In this document: positions 20,288-32,758 of the stretch, in pieces
Layout: every line of letters starts with the position of its first letter
How positions within the stretch are numbered: the stretch's first letter is position 1
Assembly (NCBI GenBank): GCA_025617745.1
Contig: CM046873.1
Coordinates: 25,961,547 to 26,025,546, forward strand
Reading direction: 5' to 3'
From: Heliocidaris erythrogramma
Taxonomy: Eukaryota; Echinodermata; Echinoidea; Camarodonta; Echinometridae
Length of the DNA stretch: 64,000 nucleotides
The notes under the pieces: model-generated
The model's input: the letters and a program-made list of their open reading frames with translations, nothing else
What the model was told of the DNA's origin: nothing
The model's database searches: none
Translations under genes and position numbers: made by a program

Positions 20288-23200
20288 GTAAGCCGAAGTC
20301 AGCCCATTCATGGATTGCGCATGCGCATGGCCCATGGACCGCTCACTCTCTGAATTTACACAGCACAGCCGTGCCCAAACTTCAACGCGTGGGACAAGGT
20401 TAAAATATATATTCTGTTATGTCAGCCTCGGCGATTTGACACCGAGATCCTTGTTTTTCTGACACAACTCCTTGTGGAAAATTCAACTCAAGTAACTACT
20501 ATACGGTTGTAGAAAAATGTACAATCTAATGGTCCATGACAATGATTTTTGCTAATATAGCCGAAATGAGGAATTTTAGGGAAAGTTTATCAGGTAAAAT
20601 TTTTCTATCCTTAACGGAAGAAATATCGCTAAAAATTAATATTTTCCGTTGGTCGAAATTTGCTTTTGTTGTATCGTTGTGAAAGATACATCTATATTTA
20701 ATCATTTCTTAAACTTTATGTTTCCAAAAAGTGGTGTTTAATACACACTTTTTAACTTGTATTTGTAAACAGCTTTGACACTGGTAATAAGAATCAACCC
20801 GGAAATAATCATTTTTCTAGTAATTGATGGGAAAAATTGGGTTTCCTTTTTTAAGAAACACACTATATAAGTAAATAAACATTTGTTCTTTCACTTTTCC
20901 AGTTTTTAAATCATAACAATCATAACATTCCGTATTACATAGGCTGGACATTATTTTTGTTTAATATGGTTTCTGCGTCAGAGTTCATTGCTACTCAGTG
21001 AACCCATTTTCGATAGATGAGAAGAAAGGGAAAGAGAATGAGAGAAACGGAGAGAACAGCAGTAAAATAGGGATTGATAGGGCAATGACAAAAATAGAAA
21101 ATAAAAGAAAAGAGAAAAGGATAGAGAGAGTGAGAGAATGACAAAAAGATTAAGAAACTAAAAAGAGAGGAAACCTAGAGGAGATAGATCAGTTGAAAGA
21201 AATGAGTTTGAAAAGAGAAAAACCATCCTCATGAATGCAGTTGTCGTTTCTACAATCATAAAATCTGCATTATCTTCGACTTTGATATTAAAGCACACAA
21301 CTCCATATTTTTTTTTTTACAAATACAAACGGGACCATGATTATGTATGCTCCCCCCCCCCCCCGCCCTCTCCTGCATGGCTCCCTTTTATTCTCTTCCA
21401 ATCTCTCTTACTGTCGTCTCGCCCCCCCCCCCCCCCCCTCTCTCTCTATATATATCTATATATATAAGGAAATGACATCTATGCCACAACTTTCAACTTT
21501 GGCAACTCTCGAGGAAATAATTTTAACTGTGAGAAATGAAAATGAGAGAATAATGGTTGAGTACTTCAAATCAAAGTTCCCCAATATATATATATATGTA
21601 TACATATATATATATATTTCCTTTTATCCGTCTTCCTCTCTGTTCCTCACTGTTCGTCCCTCCTCCCACACTTTCTCTCTCTATCTATCTCACTCTCTCT
21701 GTCAATCCACCCTTCAATTATTTTTTTTTTCATGTCCCGTTCTCTCGTTTATATCATGATGATCATTTCGAGAAATTTGTCTCGTTCTTTCTGCAATTTC
21801 GTAAATCGCTTGGGACAAACTCTCTACAAATTGTACCTTAGAAACCTATTTTACCCAAAGTTTGCTTTATTAGTTACCTTGTCCTTGTCTCCTAAAATAA
21901 TTTACTTACAGTCAGACCCAACTTCGGAAAACCGAGCACAGGTTTATACTCCGAAAACGGCGAAAGAGCAATATGAATATAGGGCCCTCATCGTTCAGTG
22001 CGAGACAGTGTGTAATGTTTGCTATGCTTTTCATATTATACTTATCAACATTTGTATAAACGAAATCAACGCATTAATAGTTGTAATTAAATATAATAAA
22101 ACTAAAATCATTTGTTTGCTTTGCTATCATCATTGTTAATTTATTCGAGACGCAAAACTCATTGTAACCTCTTATTCACATAAAGGAATGAAAATGGATG
22201 TCCCCCCCCCCCCGCTCTTCAGGTGTGAATTTAAAAAAAAAAATAATTCGCCATTCTGGTCTCGCTCTGGTGCGGTTTCGTAGGTGCGACTGCGGTATAA
22301 GTCTTATACGTAAGGAAAGCCTTTTGTTGGAATTCGAATGTAACTTTCGTCTGGCGTACCCCTTTTTATGATATTTTGCCACCCCCAAATAAAAATAAAT
22401 AAATAAAATAAAATAAAATGTAAAATAATAAAAAATACACAACAATAAAAAACCTTCAAAAGAAGATATCATTGATTCACAAATTCACAGTTAATGTACA
22501 AATCAACCAGGCAAATTTCGAGAACATAGTGTGAGACCTTCTACTCCCATATACATGTACATTTACAAGTAATAATAATAGGCAAGAAGTTGAGATTTTC
22601 AGTTAAAGTATGACAGTTAAAGTACATGATTATTTCTATATAGAGACTACGGAGATTACACATGACTTCACTTTGCATGGTCATTTTTAAGACGAAATTG
22701 TAACCAATCACGAATCTCCGCAATCGACCAAACGAAATCAAGGTTTTATTTCACTGACCCCTTTCATTTTAGATGGCAATGAAACATAATACGTTTATGC
22801 TAATTAAAATATATATAACTTTGATGTTTTGCAGGATGCGATTGCTCGTGGAACACTTGATATTATTCAAAAATATTTACAACATTTTTCTTCGAAGTTA
22901 AGAACTGCGAGTCTTCGGATAGGTTAGAGTGTAATTCTGCTTAGAAATAATTGACATTTTTCACCAATGAACTGGGAAATTAACATTAGAATTATGACAT
23001 TCAAGAATCTAAGCAACTTCAGCTGTTTATAATAGACTATTGTAATCAGAATCTTATATGATGGTGCGCAGAATCTGTAAGTTATATAGACATCCAAGGT
23101 TACCCCCCCCCCCCCCCCCTCTCTCTCTCTCTCTCTCTTTCTCTCTTTTATTCATTTTGAATACGCCACCGACACAGTGGAAAATTCATTATAGACTTTC

Positions 23201-23478
23201 TCAACACTGTAATATATTTAAAGGGGAATAAAAGGCAACAAACATTAGCCTATAATCGTGTAAATAATTGTCAGCCTATTACAAATATCTTGAAATTACT
23301 CCTATTTGATTATTTAAAGGGAAATTAACCTCAGCGTATGAATTAGCTTATTTTGAATGGTGTAGTATATGCCTCTTATTTGATACATGCAATTTCATGT
23401 AAAAACACAGGATATAGATATAAATCACTATTTTCCAGCCAAGTTATCGTCTGCTAGCAATAATAAGGGGGCTGCCAT
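20288..23478. other. intergenic with simple repeats
   Basis: No gene recognised. Contains GA-rich DNA (21010-21210), poly-C and (CT)n tracts (21351-21365, 21422-21450, 22201-22213, 23102-23140) and short (TA)n tracts. The open frames at 21231-22139 are low-complexity or fortuitous. Confidence 0.5.
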
Positions 23479-23796
23479 AGACCAGTTCGTAGTTAGCGCG
23501 TGGTACAAATGACCCCAAATATCCACAGATATTTTAGACATGGAGGGTCCCTTTATGTGCACTTCAGAAAAATAACTCTGGGAGTGATGGAGGTGCCTCA
23601 TGAATAGCTTTTGTTTCCCCCTTTAAAAAGAATACTTCCACCTGGATATCAAGGAATGCACCATTAGTGCATAATTGAATAATGATTACATGACATTCAT
23701 GAGTACATATCAAATATTAGTGTCAGTGGGTTTTAGAATTTGGTACAGATGACCTTTATCTGCTCATGCTCAGACCGTATCTACGAACTGGCTTAT
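23479..23796. mobile_element. MITE family M1, copy 1
   Basis: Nearly identical in sequence and orientation to 44231-44552. TIRs CCAGTTCGTAG / CTACGAACTGG. Internal match includes ACCCCAAATATCCACAGATA. Confidence 0.8.
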
Positions 23797-25080
23797 TACT
23801 TTATGTGTACACGAACATATTTTTCATCCCAAGTAAAATTTCCTTCATCGTTAACTTGTAATTGATTTTTAGAGGACAAATATATATTAGATAAAGTCAC
23901 ATATTCTGAAATGTAAGTTTAGTTTTATATATTTTTTAAAAGGTGTTAATTTGTTCATAAAAAATATACTTCATAAAAAATATACGTCAAGGACGGAGAA
24001 TTGACGTCAAGGACGGAGACAATCGTAACAATACCAAAACAAAGCGAGGAATCTGCTTTACAGGATGGCTATTAGAACTCATGGGTCGTCAATTATCTAG
24101 GCCCATGGCCAATAACAATCGTAATAAAATCAGAACAAAGCGACGTATCTGTTGTAAAGGTAGGCTATTATCAATGCATATGGTACCTAATGATCCGTGT
24201 CATGCACAAAATGGCAGCCTCCATGGAAAGACGTAGCAGACAATAGGTGCATCTAGAATATCACGTGGGGTTAATTGTCCTTTAAGAAGGAGAACAGTGT
24301 CTCCAAAAGTTGCAGTTTCCTTCCTTGACATTATCTCATGGGGGCTGCCATTTTCTTTACAAAGTAATGCCAGAGCAGTTCTATTTGTGAGATACCCACT
24401 GACCTATAAACTAGCTACCATGACACTCATGATCAGCTGTGGAATACATGACACTGGATTTTGCCAGTAACAAACCATTTTTGTAGTCATGTACATTCAA
24501 ATGAAGATACTTTTATCCTGTCATATAACCTATTTGTGTCAAGATATTTGGTTCAGCTGTTTCTTTTGTTAAGCAGGATTTGGCATGCGCTTGTAAGTTG
24601 CTTGGTCGGACAAAGGTTTGTCAATTCTTCAAAGACGTGACTAAGACCTACAACTGCTCTTAGATATCACCTGTGCGAGACAATGGGGGTACCAAGATGG
24701 CTGCCATTTTACATGGGTGGCTTTAGTTGTACAATAGCTATTCATTATGCAACATCTTATCCATTGTGTACAGGTAAATGGACATGTACCGCAATGACAT
24801 CACAGTTTATTCAAAATGGCAGCCCCCATGGGATAATATCTAGCAAGAAATCTGCAAACTTTAGAGAGACTGTTCTCCTTACTGAGTAATCAAATCAGAG
24901 TATTTTCAAGATATTTTGAACAGGCTCACAATTTTCCACATGATTATCAGCTAATGTATGTTGAGTTTCATTCTCCTTTAAAGGAAAACCAGAATATCTT
25001 CTCAAAGCATTCTTCTTTTTTCTTCCCTTATATGACGAAAAACAATATATTTAAACCCTGTCAAACCACTGACCACTGAA
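23797..25080. other. intergenic; possible 3' UTR of the minus-strand gene
   Basis: Contains two imperfect repeats of ACGTCAAGGACGGAGA..ACAATCGTAA (about 23984-24130). On the minus strand an AATAAA lies at 24811-24806, about 275 bp past the stop of the 833-residue ORF, a candidate polyadenylation signal. Confidence 0.4.
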
Positions 25081-25085
25081 TTATC

Positions 25086-27587
25086 TCATTCCGTGTATCC
25101 GGTTTCCGTGGGCAATGTGTTAACATTAGTTATTTCATGAGGCTCATCACAAAAGGAACAAAGTTGTTCTAGATGTATCGTATGTTGCTTGCTTTCTTCT
25201 CCGATTTGAGTTCGCAACTCTTTGGGTACCTTTCCATCATTTGCGATTGGAACTGGCATATCTGCCGTTGAGGAGGTGCCAGCAATATCGCTTAATAGCT
25301 GATGCTTCATGATGTCTTCGGGTGACTCGAGACGATCCATCAAATCATTGAGGACTTCAAGCACAGCTACTGATAATCTCGAACCGGTTTTGTCCTCAGC
25401 TAGCTCTTCATCTTCTGCTTCCATTCCTTCATGATCATGTGTGTTTAGGTCAATTCCTGACCCTGAGGCGTTGTAATCCTGAACAAATGCAATGACTTTC
25501 TCTTGATCATCCTTTAGAACCTTGACCGTCTGGTGTACAATGCCAACATCATTTCCAGCCCCACGCTCGTCAAAGACGCGAAGGATTTTCCTCTCTACGG
25601 CCTTGCCATCTTTTGGTCTTTCAGGAGATACTGGATACTTTTGTTTCCATGATGATGTAGATGTTGCATGGAATTCGGCATGTGTAGGTGATTTCGACTT
25701 GGTGTTTGTTGGACCGGCATCCATTGGGGCAGAAGGTGGTTCTTCTGAAGATAGTGATAAGCTGATAGTCTTCATCTTGGATTGTCCTTCATCGGCATCT
25801 TTGGGAAGGTTACCATTGTCCTTAGCTGCTGCGTCATTTGGTAGATATTCCTCGGGATTATCGGCGGGACGCTCCGCTGCTAAGTATGAGTCAGAATTGT
25901 GATTGTTGAGACCTTTTGTGATATGAAGAAACCTGCAATTTTGTTTTTTTAATGGCTTGATTTGTTGCCTTGAAACGATTCTGTAGAGATTCGTCTCTGT
26001 TCGATAGAGATCTCCTAGTCTGTTTTCTATGTAATTCACTTTCGATCTCGCCTTTATAAGGTCCTCCTTGAAGGACTGCTTTTGTTGAATACCTGGATCC
26101 GTTAGTTGCTTGACAGGTTTGGGAATATCCAAATACTGCAACTTTACATTGAGGTCTGACTTCTGTTTCAATGAGTACAAATATAGGCTCGGATGGGACT
26201 GGAAAGGCTGCAAACGCGTCACAGGTTTGAAATCTGACGGAAGGTCCAATAGTTGAAGTGAAGCGTTGGCATTGGGAGAGCGCTGCTGTGATAAGTGAGG
26301 AAATGTTTCATCAATCCGTTCAATGGGTTTCAGGTGCTTATCATTGACTAGGTCTTTCCCACTGATCTGAAGCTTCCTGATCCAATCCTCAACATATGGA
26401 AGGTCTCCTGTCTTGTCCGATATTCTCTCTAGACTGGTCAAAGGACATAATCGACGTTTCCGAGTCCCCGCCCTACCACGTCCAACCATGGACAAATTCG
26501 TCCTTTGGGATTCAGGTTGTTCAGTCTGAACAGTCTTCCCAATCTGGGGCAGAGATACCGCAGTCTTCAAACTATTTGCTTTGCTTCGTTTCCCCGCCGG
26601 TACAAACGATTCCAGTCTCCCCGGGAAATAGCAGTTCGTGTCAACAGAAGCTGTTGGAACCTTTTGTTTTTTGGAGAGTATGTATGAGTTTTGATTTTCC
26701 TTTGATGCCCTGTAAGCTGCCATGGCGGAAACGTTATATTGCTCAACTATCGTTGTACTTTTGCTGGCCTCTCTCGTGCTATCCGTATCTGTTGCCAATT
26801 TGGATTGCACCCCAACAACCTTGTCGTTGTACTGATCAATTGGTTCACCAAATGAGGTATTGGTAGATACGGCCATGTCCGATAGGGTACAATCTTTCGA
26901 TGACACGCTAATGTCTTGATCTGTGTTTACGTGTAACGAAACGGTAGAGTCTTGTTTGCTCGCGATGTTTGACTTTCCCTCGGGTGAAATACGACCTGGC
27001 ACCAAGCAATCAAGAAATGAGATTCCATTGTCCTCATCTTTGTTCGTGTTCTCTTTTGAAGTCGACGTTTGAGTGGAATTCGTGTCGCCTTCTGATCCCA
27101 TCCATTTACCAGATTTTTTGTCCTCTTTACGTGCAGTGTCTGACGTATCTCCATCGCGCCCTGTCTCACGGGATCCGCGTATTTCTTGAAGATCGTCAAA
27201 CGTCGCTGTTGGGATCTGGATGAATGACCCCTTGTGTCTTCCTTGTCGCCCTTCCTTCGCAATCGTTGACGGTGATGAGTGACCCCTCGACGTTGACGAG
27301 CCTCTCTCCCCCCTTTGACTTCCCCAGACAGAGCCGCCATTTTGTTTCTGACTCTCTCGCATTAGGGAGATGATGTAGTCGTGTGTCGCCGAATAGTACC
27401 ACTGCCTTGGGTCGGTGAAGTCGGCTACGATTTGTCGGTGACTGCGGGCGAGAATGTCGTCCGTACTGAGTGACCCCTTGCCCACGGACTCCGAGAGTCG
27501 ACGTCGCAAGGAATACTTCAGGTCCTCCGTGTAGCGGTCCATCTTCGAGCGCTTCTTCGACGTCCTCTCGTGGTTCGGTCTCGACAT
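25086..27587 (-). CDS. uncharacterised 833-residue, largely disordered protein
   Basis: A single uninterrupted frame of 2.5 kb, by far the longest in the window. The start is supported by an in-frame TAA 18 nt upstream on the minus strand and an A at -3 (CAACCATGT). I do not recognise the family. Visible: a charged N-terminus (residues 1-40) followed by a compact block with aromatic residues (DFTDPRQWYYSATHDYIISL, about 56-75); long Ser/Thr/Lys-rich, probably disordered stretches; a basic patch RGRAGTRKRR (about 369-379), NLS-like; a repeated short motif, KLQ...LKPIERI, LQLLDLP..FKPVTRL and LQYLDIP.PVKQL (about 408-500); and an acidic helix-prone C-terminal region (AVLEVLNDLMDRLESPEDIM). No signal peptide or membrane segment is apparent. 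Absence of introns over 2.5 kb means either one large exon of a longer transcript or a single-exon gene. Coding is well supported; function is unknown. Confidence 0.85.
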   Translation of the reverse strand: MSRPNHERTSKKRSKMDRYTEDLKYSLRRRLSESVGKGSLSTDDILARSHRQIVADFTDPRQWYYSATHDYIISLMRESQKQNGGSVWGSQRGERGSSTSRGHSSPSTIAKEGRQGRHKGSFIQIPTATFDDLQEIRGSRETGRDGDTSDTARKEDKKSGKWMGSEGDTNSTQTSTSKENTNKDEDNGISFLDCLVPGRISPEGKSNIASKQDSTVSLHVNTDQDISVSSKDCTLSDMAVSTNTSFGEPIDQYNDKVVGVQSKLATDTDSTREASKSTTIVEQYNVSAMAAYRASKENQNSYILSKKQKVPTASVDTNCYFPGRLESFVPAGKRSKANSLKTAVSLPQIGKTVQTEQPESQRTNLSMVGRGRAGTRKRRLCPLTSLERISDKTGDLPYVEDWIRKLQISGKDLVNDKHLKPIERIDETFPHLSQQRSPNANASLQLLDLPSDFKPVTRLQPFQSHPSLYLYSLKQKSDLNVKLQYLDIPKPVKQLTDPGIQQKQSFKEDLIKARSKVNYIENRLGDLYRTETNLYRIVSRQQIKPLKKQNCRFLHITKGLNNHNSDSYLAAERPADNPEEYLPNDAAAKDNGNLPKDADEGQSKMKTISLSLSSEEPPSAPMDAGPTNTKSKSPTHAEFHATSTSSWKQKYPVSPERPKDGKAVERKILRVFDERGAGNDVGIVHQTVKVLKDDQEKVIAFVQDYNASGSGIDLNTHDHEGMEAEDEELAEDKTGSRLSVAVLEVLNDLMDRLESPEDIMKHQLLSDIAGTSSTADMPVPIANDGKVPKELRTQIGEESKQHTIHLEQLCSFCDEPHEITNVNTLPTETGYTE

Positions 27588-28600
27588 GGTTGTCAGTGGT
27601 GCTTATGACTGGTCAATCTGGTTTGGGCATAAATAATTGAAAAGGAGATGAAATAGAAGAATTAATAATCTTGATACAAACTGAAAGAAACGAATCCATT
27701 ATTAATCTTGATATCCCATACAACATGCACTTTTACTAGACATTTGGATGTAGCAACTCACTTTTTGTTTTGAAAGCAAACAAACAACCATTCAAATAGC
27801 ACTACAATGCTGGAATTGTTAATGAAATATGCAACTTTGCCAATAGACCTGTTTACTAAGTGATTCAAATTTATGGATGTTTCTTTCCTGGGGACCTAGG
27901 GGACGAGGTATTCCATTAACCTGTTATTAATGAATGAACTACAATACTTGGAATCCAGTTTGCATACATTAGATGTTGCTATGTCGGTCAAGCCTCTGGC
28001 AAGCTTTCAGGTTGTCAAGAGCAACCTTTGTTTCAAACGTATGCATAAAATTTGAATCACTTAGTAAACAAGTCTATTGTTATGGATTGGAAAGACCTTT
28101 CGTGAATGAAAAATTATATGAAAGGACATCATGTGACAGGTTCATAAAGTGTTTTATAAAATGCAATAAAAGTCATTGCAGCGTACATTCATTCCGTATG
28201 TTTACTTCATGTTTACTACATACAGTACTTAGTCTCTATGACTGCGAAACGAATTTAGCCAAACTACCTTATTATCTGATAATACAAAACACTCATCACT
28301 GCTACTGATAAATAGTAACAATCACTGTTAATTGCTTTTATCAAGACTCAATAACGCTTATGTAAATATTGTTTAATCATTAAACTAAAACTATTTTTAA
28401 TTACCTGATAAATAAGAACAATCAATATCAACCGCGTTAATAGCTGTTATTAAAGTCTAAACCTATATTTAAAAAATAAAAACGCTAAGTGTCACAATGT
28501 TGAATTTATTTTAGCAAAATGCTTTTTGATTATCAGATGGTTATTATCCAAAGGCTATTACACTCGTACAATTGTTAACATGTTCATGTAAAAACAGACG
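27588..28600 (-). promoter_or_regulatory. 5' flank of the 833-residue gene
   Basis: Lies upstream of the start on the minus strand. A possible 3' splice site (TTGACCAG) about 25 nt before the ATG would place a 5' UTR intron here. No TATA box stands out. Includes an imperfect inverted repeat pair (TTTACTAAGTGATTCAAAT near 27855 and ATTTGAATCACTTAGTAAAC near 28050). Confidence 0.3.
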
Positions 28601-29926
28601 TCATACATGTACTTTAGTCCCACATGGGGCGGAACAGGGGTTGATCAGCCGTTTAAAGGCCCCCAAAAGGCCACTGAAAATTTAATTACCGTCTGGGGCG
28701 GTATTCACAAGCCAAATATGATCATCTATCCTGTCTATGGTTCTCCGCATTGTGGATTTTTTTTTCTTCCTCCCAACTTTCGCGACAATTGTGTTTTTTA
28801 AAGCAACCGTCAGGGGATTAGTTAAGAGAATTTTCGGTGTGAACCCCCACCCCCCCCCCCCCCCCCCTCTGACACACACACGCGCACACGCACAAACTAT
28901 TTTTCTGTCTACAATTTATCATTTTTTTAAGCCTTGCCGTTAACTTACGAAATAACCCTTCATTCATTCATTTTTTCTTACTTTCTTTCTTACTTTCTTA
29001 CTTTCTTTCTTTCTTTGAGCTTCTTGGAAGAACGTTTGTAACCATGTTTCGTCCGGCCCCCTCCTCCCAATTCGAAATGGGCTAGAAATGCCCCTAAAGC
29101 CCACCCCAATTTTTATTCTGTCACATATTTGTTTTCATTGAGCTCTAAATGACTTGGGGCTTACAACGCCGAACTTACAATAAATATTTTATCTTTTTGC
29201 TTTCGTACTTAAGCTACGTATAAATAGTTTAATAATGCTGGCTGATAATGATGATGATAATAATAATAATAATAATAGTAATAATAAGAATAATCAAAAT
29301 TATGAATTATATATATATATATATATATGTATGTATATGTACCTATTTGCGGATTAGGGGAATAATAATGCGTAAAAAATCAGCCATCAGGGATAAAGTG
29401 GTCTTAGGGGCCAAATTTTCCTTCTCCTTAACGTTTTGACGGCTTGATTCAGTACTTTCTCGAGGTCTTGCCAACCTTTTAGGCATATTGGCAGGCGACT
29501 GCTTCTTCCATACATAGTCCTATAGTCCATTAGAAGTCATTTTTTTTTAAATAATAATGGGATGTTATATGTGCAGTGCGTAAAAAATGAACGTTAGGGA
29601 GAAGTGGTGTTATGTTTTCATGGGGTTAAAAATTGTTTTTAGAGCAAAAATCTATTGTTAAGCTTTCAAATGTTAACCATATGTCATCATCTTTTGTGAA
29701 TACCTCACAGTTAATCAATTTAACAGTTACCCAACAAATTAGTTCCTTCCTTCTTAATTTTCAAGCAAATAATGAAAATTCCCCTATGGTAGCTTTTTTA
29801 GCACTTCCCCCTATGGTTGAATCTAGGTATATATACATATATATATAAGAGCAACAATTGGCTCACACTTTTTAACATGGTGGGGTAGTGTACTCGGGTG
29901 CTAATTATATATTATTGTTTGTTGTG

Positions 29927-29957
<31 letters not shown>

Positions 29958-29966
29958 AATATATAT
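28601..29966. other. intergenic with simple repeats
   Basis: Poly-C at 28852-28867, CTTT-rich at 28977-29016, (ATA)n at 29250-29290 and (TA)n near 29310 and 29935-29965. No gene seen. Confidence 0.5.
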
Positions 29967-30125
29967 ATACCCCTAATTGGTACATTAGGAGGACAGTTTT
30001 TTTTTCTTTTTCTTTGTTCAACTGTCGATCTAATGTACCAACTGTCTACCTAATGTAGGGGTCGCTATTATGACGGAATAAACTGCATTGTTAGGTGTCG
30101 ACTTAATGTACCCGTTAGTCAAATA
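29967..30125. repeat. short repeat E1, copy 2
   Basis: Near-identical to 10555-10712; preceded by (TA)n. Confidence 0.7.
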
Positions 30126-30164
30126 TACATATCCCTTCAAATATCTCAGTTATCCTTTTGCTGT

Positions 30165-30258
30165 TTCTGTCCTACTCATGTAGATCCGAAGAAGGGCTAA
30201 GTGCCCGAAAACTTATTAAAAGCGTGGTACCAACATCTACGTCTGCAGGTGTACTTAT
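30165..30258 (+). mobile_element. possible Penelope pseudo-LTR remnant
   Basis: CCGAAGAAGGGC..GCCCGAAAAC (30187-30212) resembles a degenerate hammerhead core (CTGANGA, a GGGC/GCCC stem, CGAAA) of the kind known from Penelope pseudo-LTRs. No coding part is attached. Confidence 0.35.
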
Positions 30259-30267
30259 TTTGTTGCT

Positions 30268-30298
<31 letters not shown>

Positions 30299-30387
30299 GA
30301 TGAGGCTTCGGCCGAAACAGACTGTCCAGCTAAGTCACTAAAGTAACACTTTCCAGCCTATTAAAATTTGTACTATATATTTATATA

Positions 30388-30549
30388 TGTGAAAGAAATG
30401 CGAGAATAACGTTGCGTAGCTCAATCAAGTTCCCCAGAGCTGTCCTCCCTTTTTGAAATTTTTGCAAAGGCTGAAAAAATGTCTCCGCCGGGAATCGACC
30501 GGGTCGTTGGCTTAGAACGCCAATGCCTTAACCACTAGACCACGGAGAC
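30388..30549 (-). mobile_element. tRNA-derived SINE, copy 2 (complete head)
   Basis: The minus-strand head GTCTCCGTGGTCTAGTGGTT ... CGGCGGAGAC has perfectly pairing 7-bp ends and a TTGGC/GCCAA anticodon-stem-like hairpin with loop GTTCTAA. The T arm lacks one base, so it is not a functional tRNA. The body extends to GTGAAAGAAATGCGAGAATA. Pol III-type SINE. Confidence 0.8.
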
Positions 30550-30796
30550 GGGTTAGTGGTTTCGGCGACACCAGATTCAATTGACCGACAGATTGGCAAA
30601 TCCTCAACCTTATTAATAAATTCCCCTTGTCGGGGGCAGATGAGTTTTTGTGAACAAGACAAGCCGCTAGTGCCTCAGCTGGATCCAAGCGACTGCTTTG
30701 AATACATGTATACATTAGAATTAATTATTATTAGCATTATTGTAAGGAAATAACATATACAACAGATTTGGCAAATCTCGTGGAAATAAATACAAT

Positions 30797-30901
30797 GTGA
30801 AAGAAATGCGAGAATAACGTTGCGTAGCTCAATCAAATTCCCCAGAGCTGTCCTCCCTTTTTGAAATATTTGCAAAGGCTGAAAAAATGTCTCCGCCGGG
30901 A

Positions 30902-30902
<1 letters not shown>
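30797..30902 (-). mobile_element. tRNA-derived SINE, copy 3 (head lost in (TA)n)
   Basis: Same body as copy 2 with few differences; the head breaks after GGGAAT into a long (TA)n tract. Confidence 0.8.

Positions 30903-30958
<56 letters not shown>
30903..30958 (+). repeat. (TA)n microsatellite
   Basis: About 27 uninterrupted TA units replacing the tRNA head of the adjacent SINE. Confidence 0.95.
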
Positions 30959-30959
<1 letters not shown>

Positions 30960-30960
<1 letters not shown>

Positions 30961-32650
30961 GTATATATGAAATGTATATCATAGAGAAATAATGATAACA
31001 AGAAGATCTAATTTGGAAAATTACATTAGTTTTGTAATATAACACTTTTTCACTTTTAATTTGGGGCTTTCGAAAAGGAACAGACCTCCAGAAATTTTGA
31101 AATTATTCATTGTTTTGCATTAGATTTATAGATGAAATTATATCAGGATTCATATTATAAACTTTGCCCAACATCACTGACGCAGTTTATCTACTTGTTT
31201 GTTTTTGTTTCCATAACAACATTTAACAGGTTAAAACGATAAACTTGTAATATCTGACGGATAGCCCGTTTCAATGGCATTTACATAATGCCACTGTTCT
31301 TTCATGGGGTCCTAAGTGACATATTAATGAGTGATGTATCAACTTTATATCTTTTATTGCATGATCGGCAGGAGAACGGGCTGAAAATGACTTTTCAAAT
31401 GAATGGAATTTGCACCCCTTCATTTATTCCAATATCTAGTATGTTTATATATGAGCATTTAACATGAATGACCTTATAGATCACTCAATTCATTTGACAC
31501 CGACTGTAAATAATCAAAGTATAAAAATATTTGAATGAGAACAGTGTGCAAAGATAAAAAGTGAATTATCTTTGTTTAGCCCCTTAATTAATTTTGCTGT
31601 TTATTTTTCGAATTCTAAACATTAGTAGAATATATCTTTTGATGAGTTATGTTTTCAAGGGATTGTCTACTTTTTATACAAATGAGCAATCATGACAAAT
31701 GTTTATCTACGAGACAGATGCAAATCATAAACTATACCAGTACAGTGTGTGACTAGCGCCATTATTGTAATCATGCTAGGGAACAAAAATGTGCTAATTC
31801 ATGCCAATTTGTTAAGGCCAAATAAAAATAATTCCTAGTTTCTCGTCCCCTCCTCCTTCCTTCTTTCGGGCGGCCTCAATTTTTTTTTTTTTTTTTTTGT
31901 TATTTGATATATTCATTCTGAAATGAAATAAATAAGAATATGAGGATATCTAGACAAAAAGTTTTAAAAGAAAACTTTAATATAATGCAATTTCTTTTCG
32001 TTTTGAGCCTTTGAAATGCATGTACAAGTGAAATTAAATTTTGGAAATGTGTGTTGAAATTGACCCAATAGCATTTTGGTGTATCGGGATTATTTTAAAT
32101 ATTAAAATAATACCATGAAACCCCTCTTCCTCATTTTCGAAAAATCAGGACGAGAAACTATCGAATCAATTTTACTTGGCCTAACAAATTATGTTGGACC
32201 CAGTGAAATGTTTTGGAGTGTCTTTTTATTAGTCAAAGAAATTTCTGACAAGCAAAAAAAAAAGGTCATTAGCGTTTCCTTCAAAATGTTAATCATGCTT
32301 GGAATAATGCTATATGCTCAAGGGTAAAATTAGTGCCCACTCTGGCAACTAGGCCAGTAAATGTCCAATGTGAAGGTATATACTGGTATAGCATATACCT
32401 GTGTATACTATACCAGTGTATATTATTCACGTTCGTGGCATGTTCATGAACATGTACATGCCACGAACCTGGATACTCTTATACCTATTAAACTCGAAAT
32501 TAATTGTTTTAAAATTTCAAGAGGTTTGAAATCTGGTTATCATTTGTCTTTCTAGAATATGTCTTATATATTCTTCATATCGATTTCATCATCATCATTA
32601 TTCCTATTATTTTAATGTGTGAGTTTGGGTAGAGGACCATTCTTCAAATC
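30960..32650. other. intergenic, nothing recognised
   Basis: AT-rich DNA. A short inverted repeat around CGTGGCATGTTCATGAACATGTACATGCCACG (32432-32468 region) and partial TATACTGGTATAGCATATAC-like palindromes are present. No gene. Confidence 0.4.
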
Positions 32651-32651
32651 A

Positions 32652-32758
32652 CGGGTGTAGACACGCATAATTATCCATTGTTAGTGGGGATGGTCTATTT
32701 ATCACCCCCCCCCCCCCCCCCACTAACAATAGAAAGTGTGTTCGTATCTACGCCACTG
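32652..32758. mobile_element. small poly-C MITE M2, copy 1
   Basis: GTGTAGACACGCATAATTAT...TTGTTAGTGGGG, then about 18 C, then CACTAACAATAGA...CTACGCC: inverted arms around a poly-C core. Same element in opposite orientation at 43561-43672. Confidence 0.75.

Noticed and set aside
26396-26866. 156-codon + strand frame antisense to the 833-residue ORF
   Set aside because: Shadow of the long minus-strand frame; no domain and no start context.
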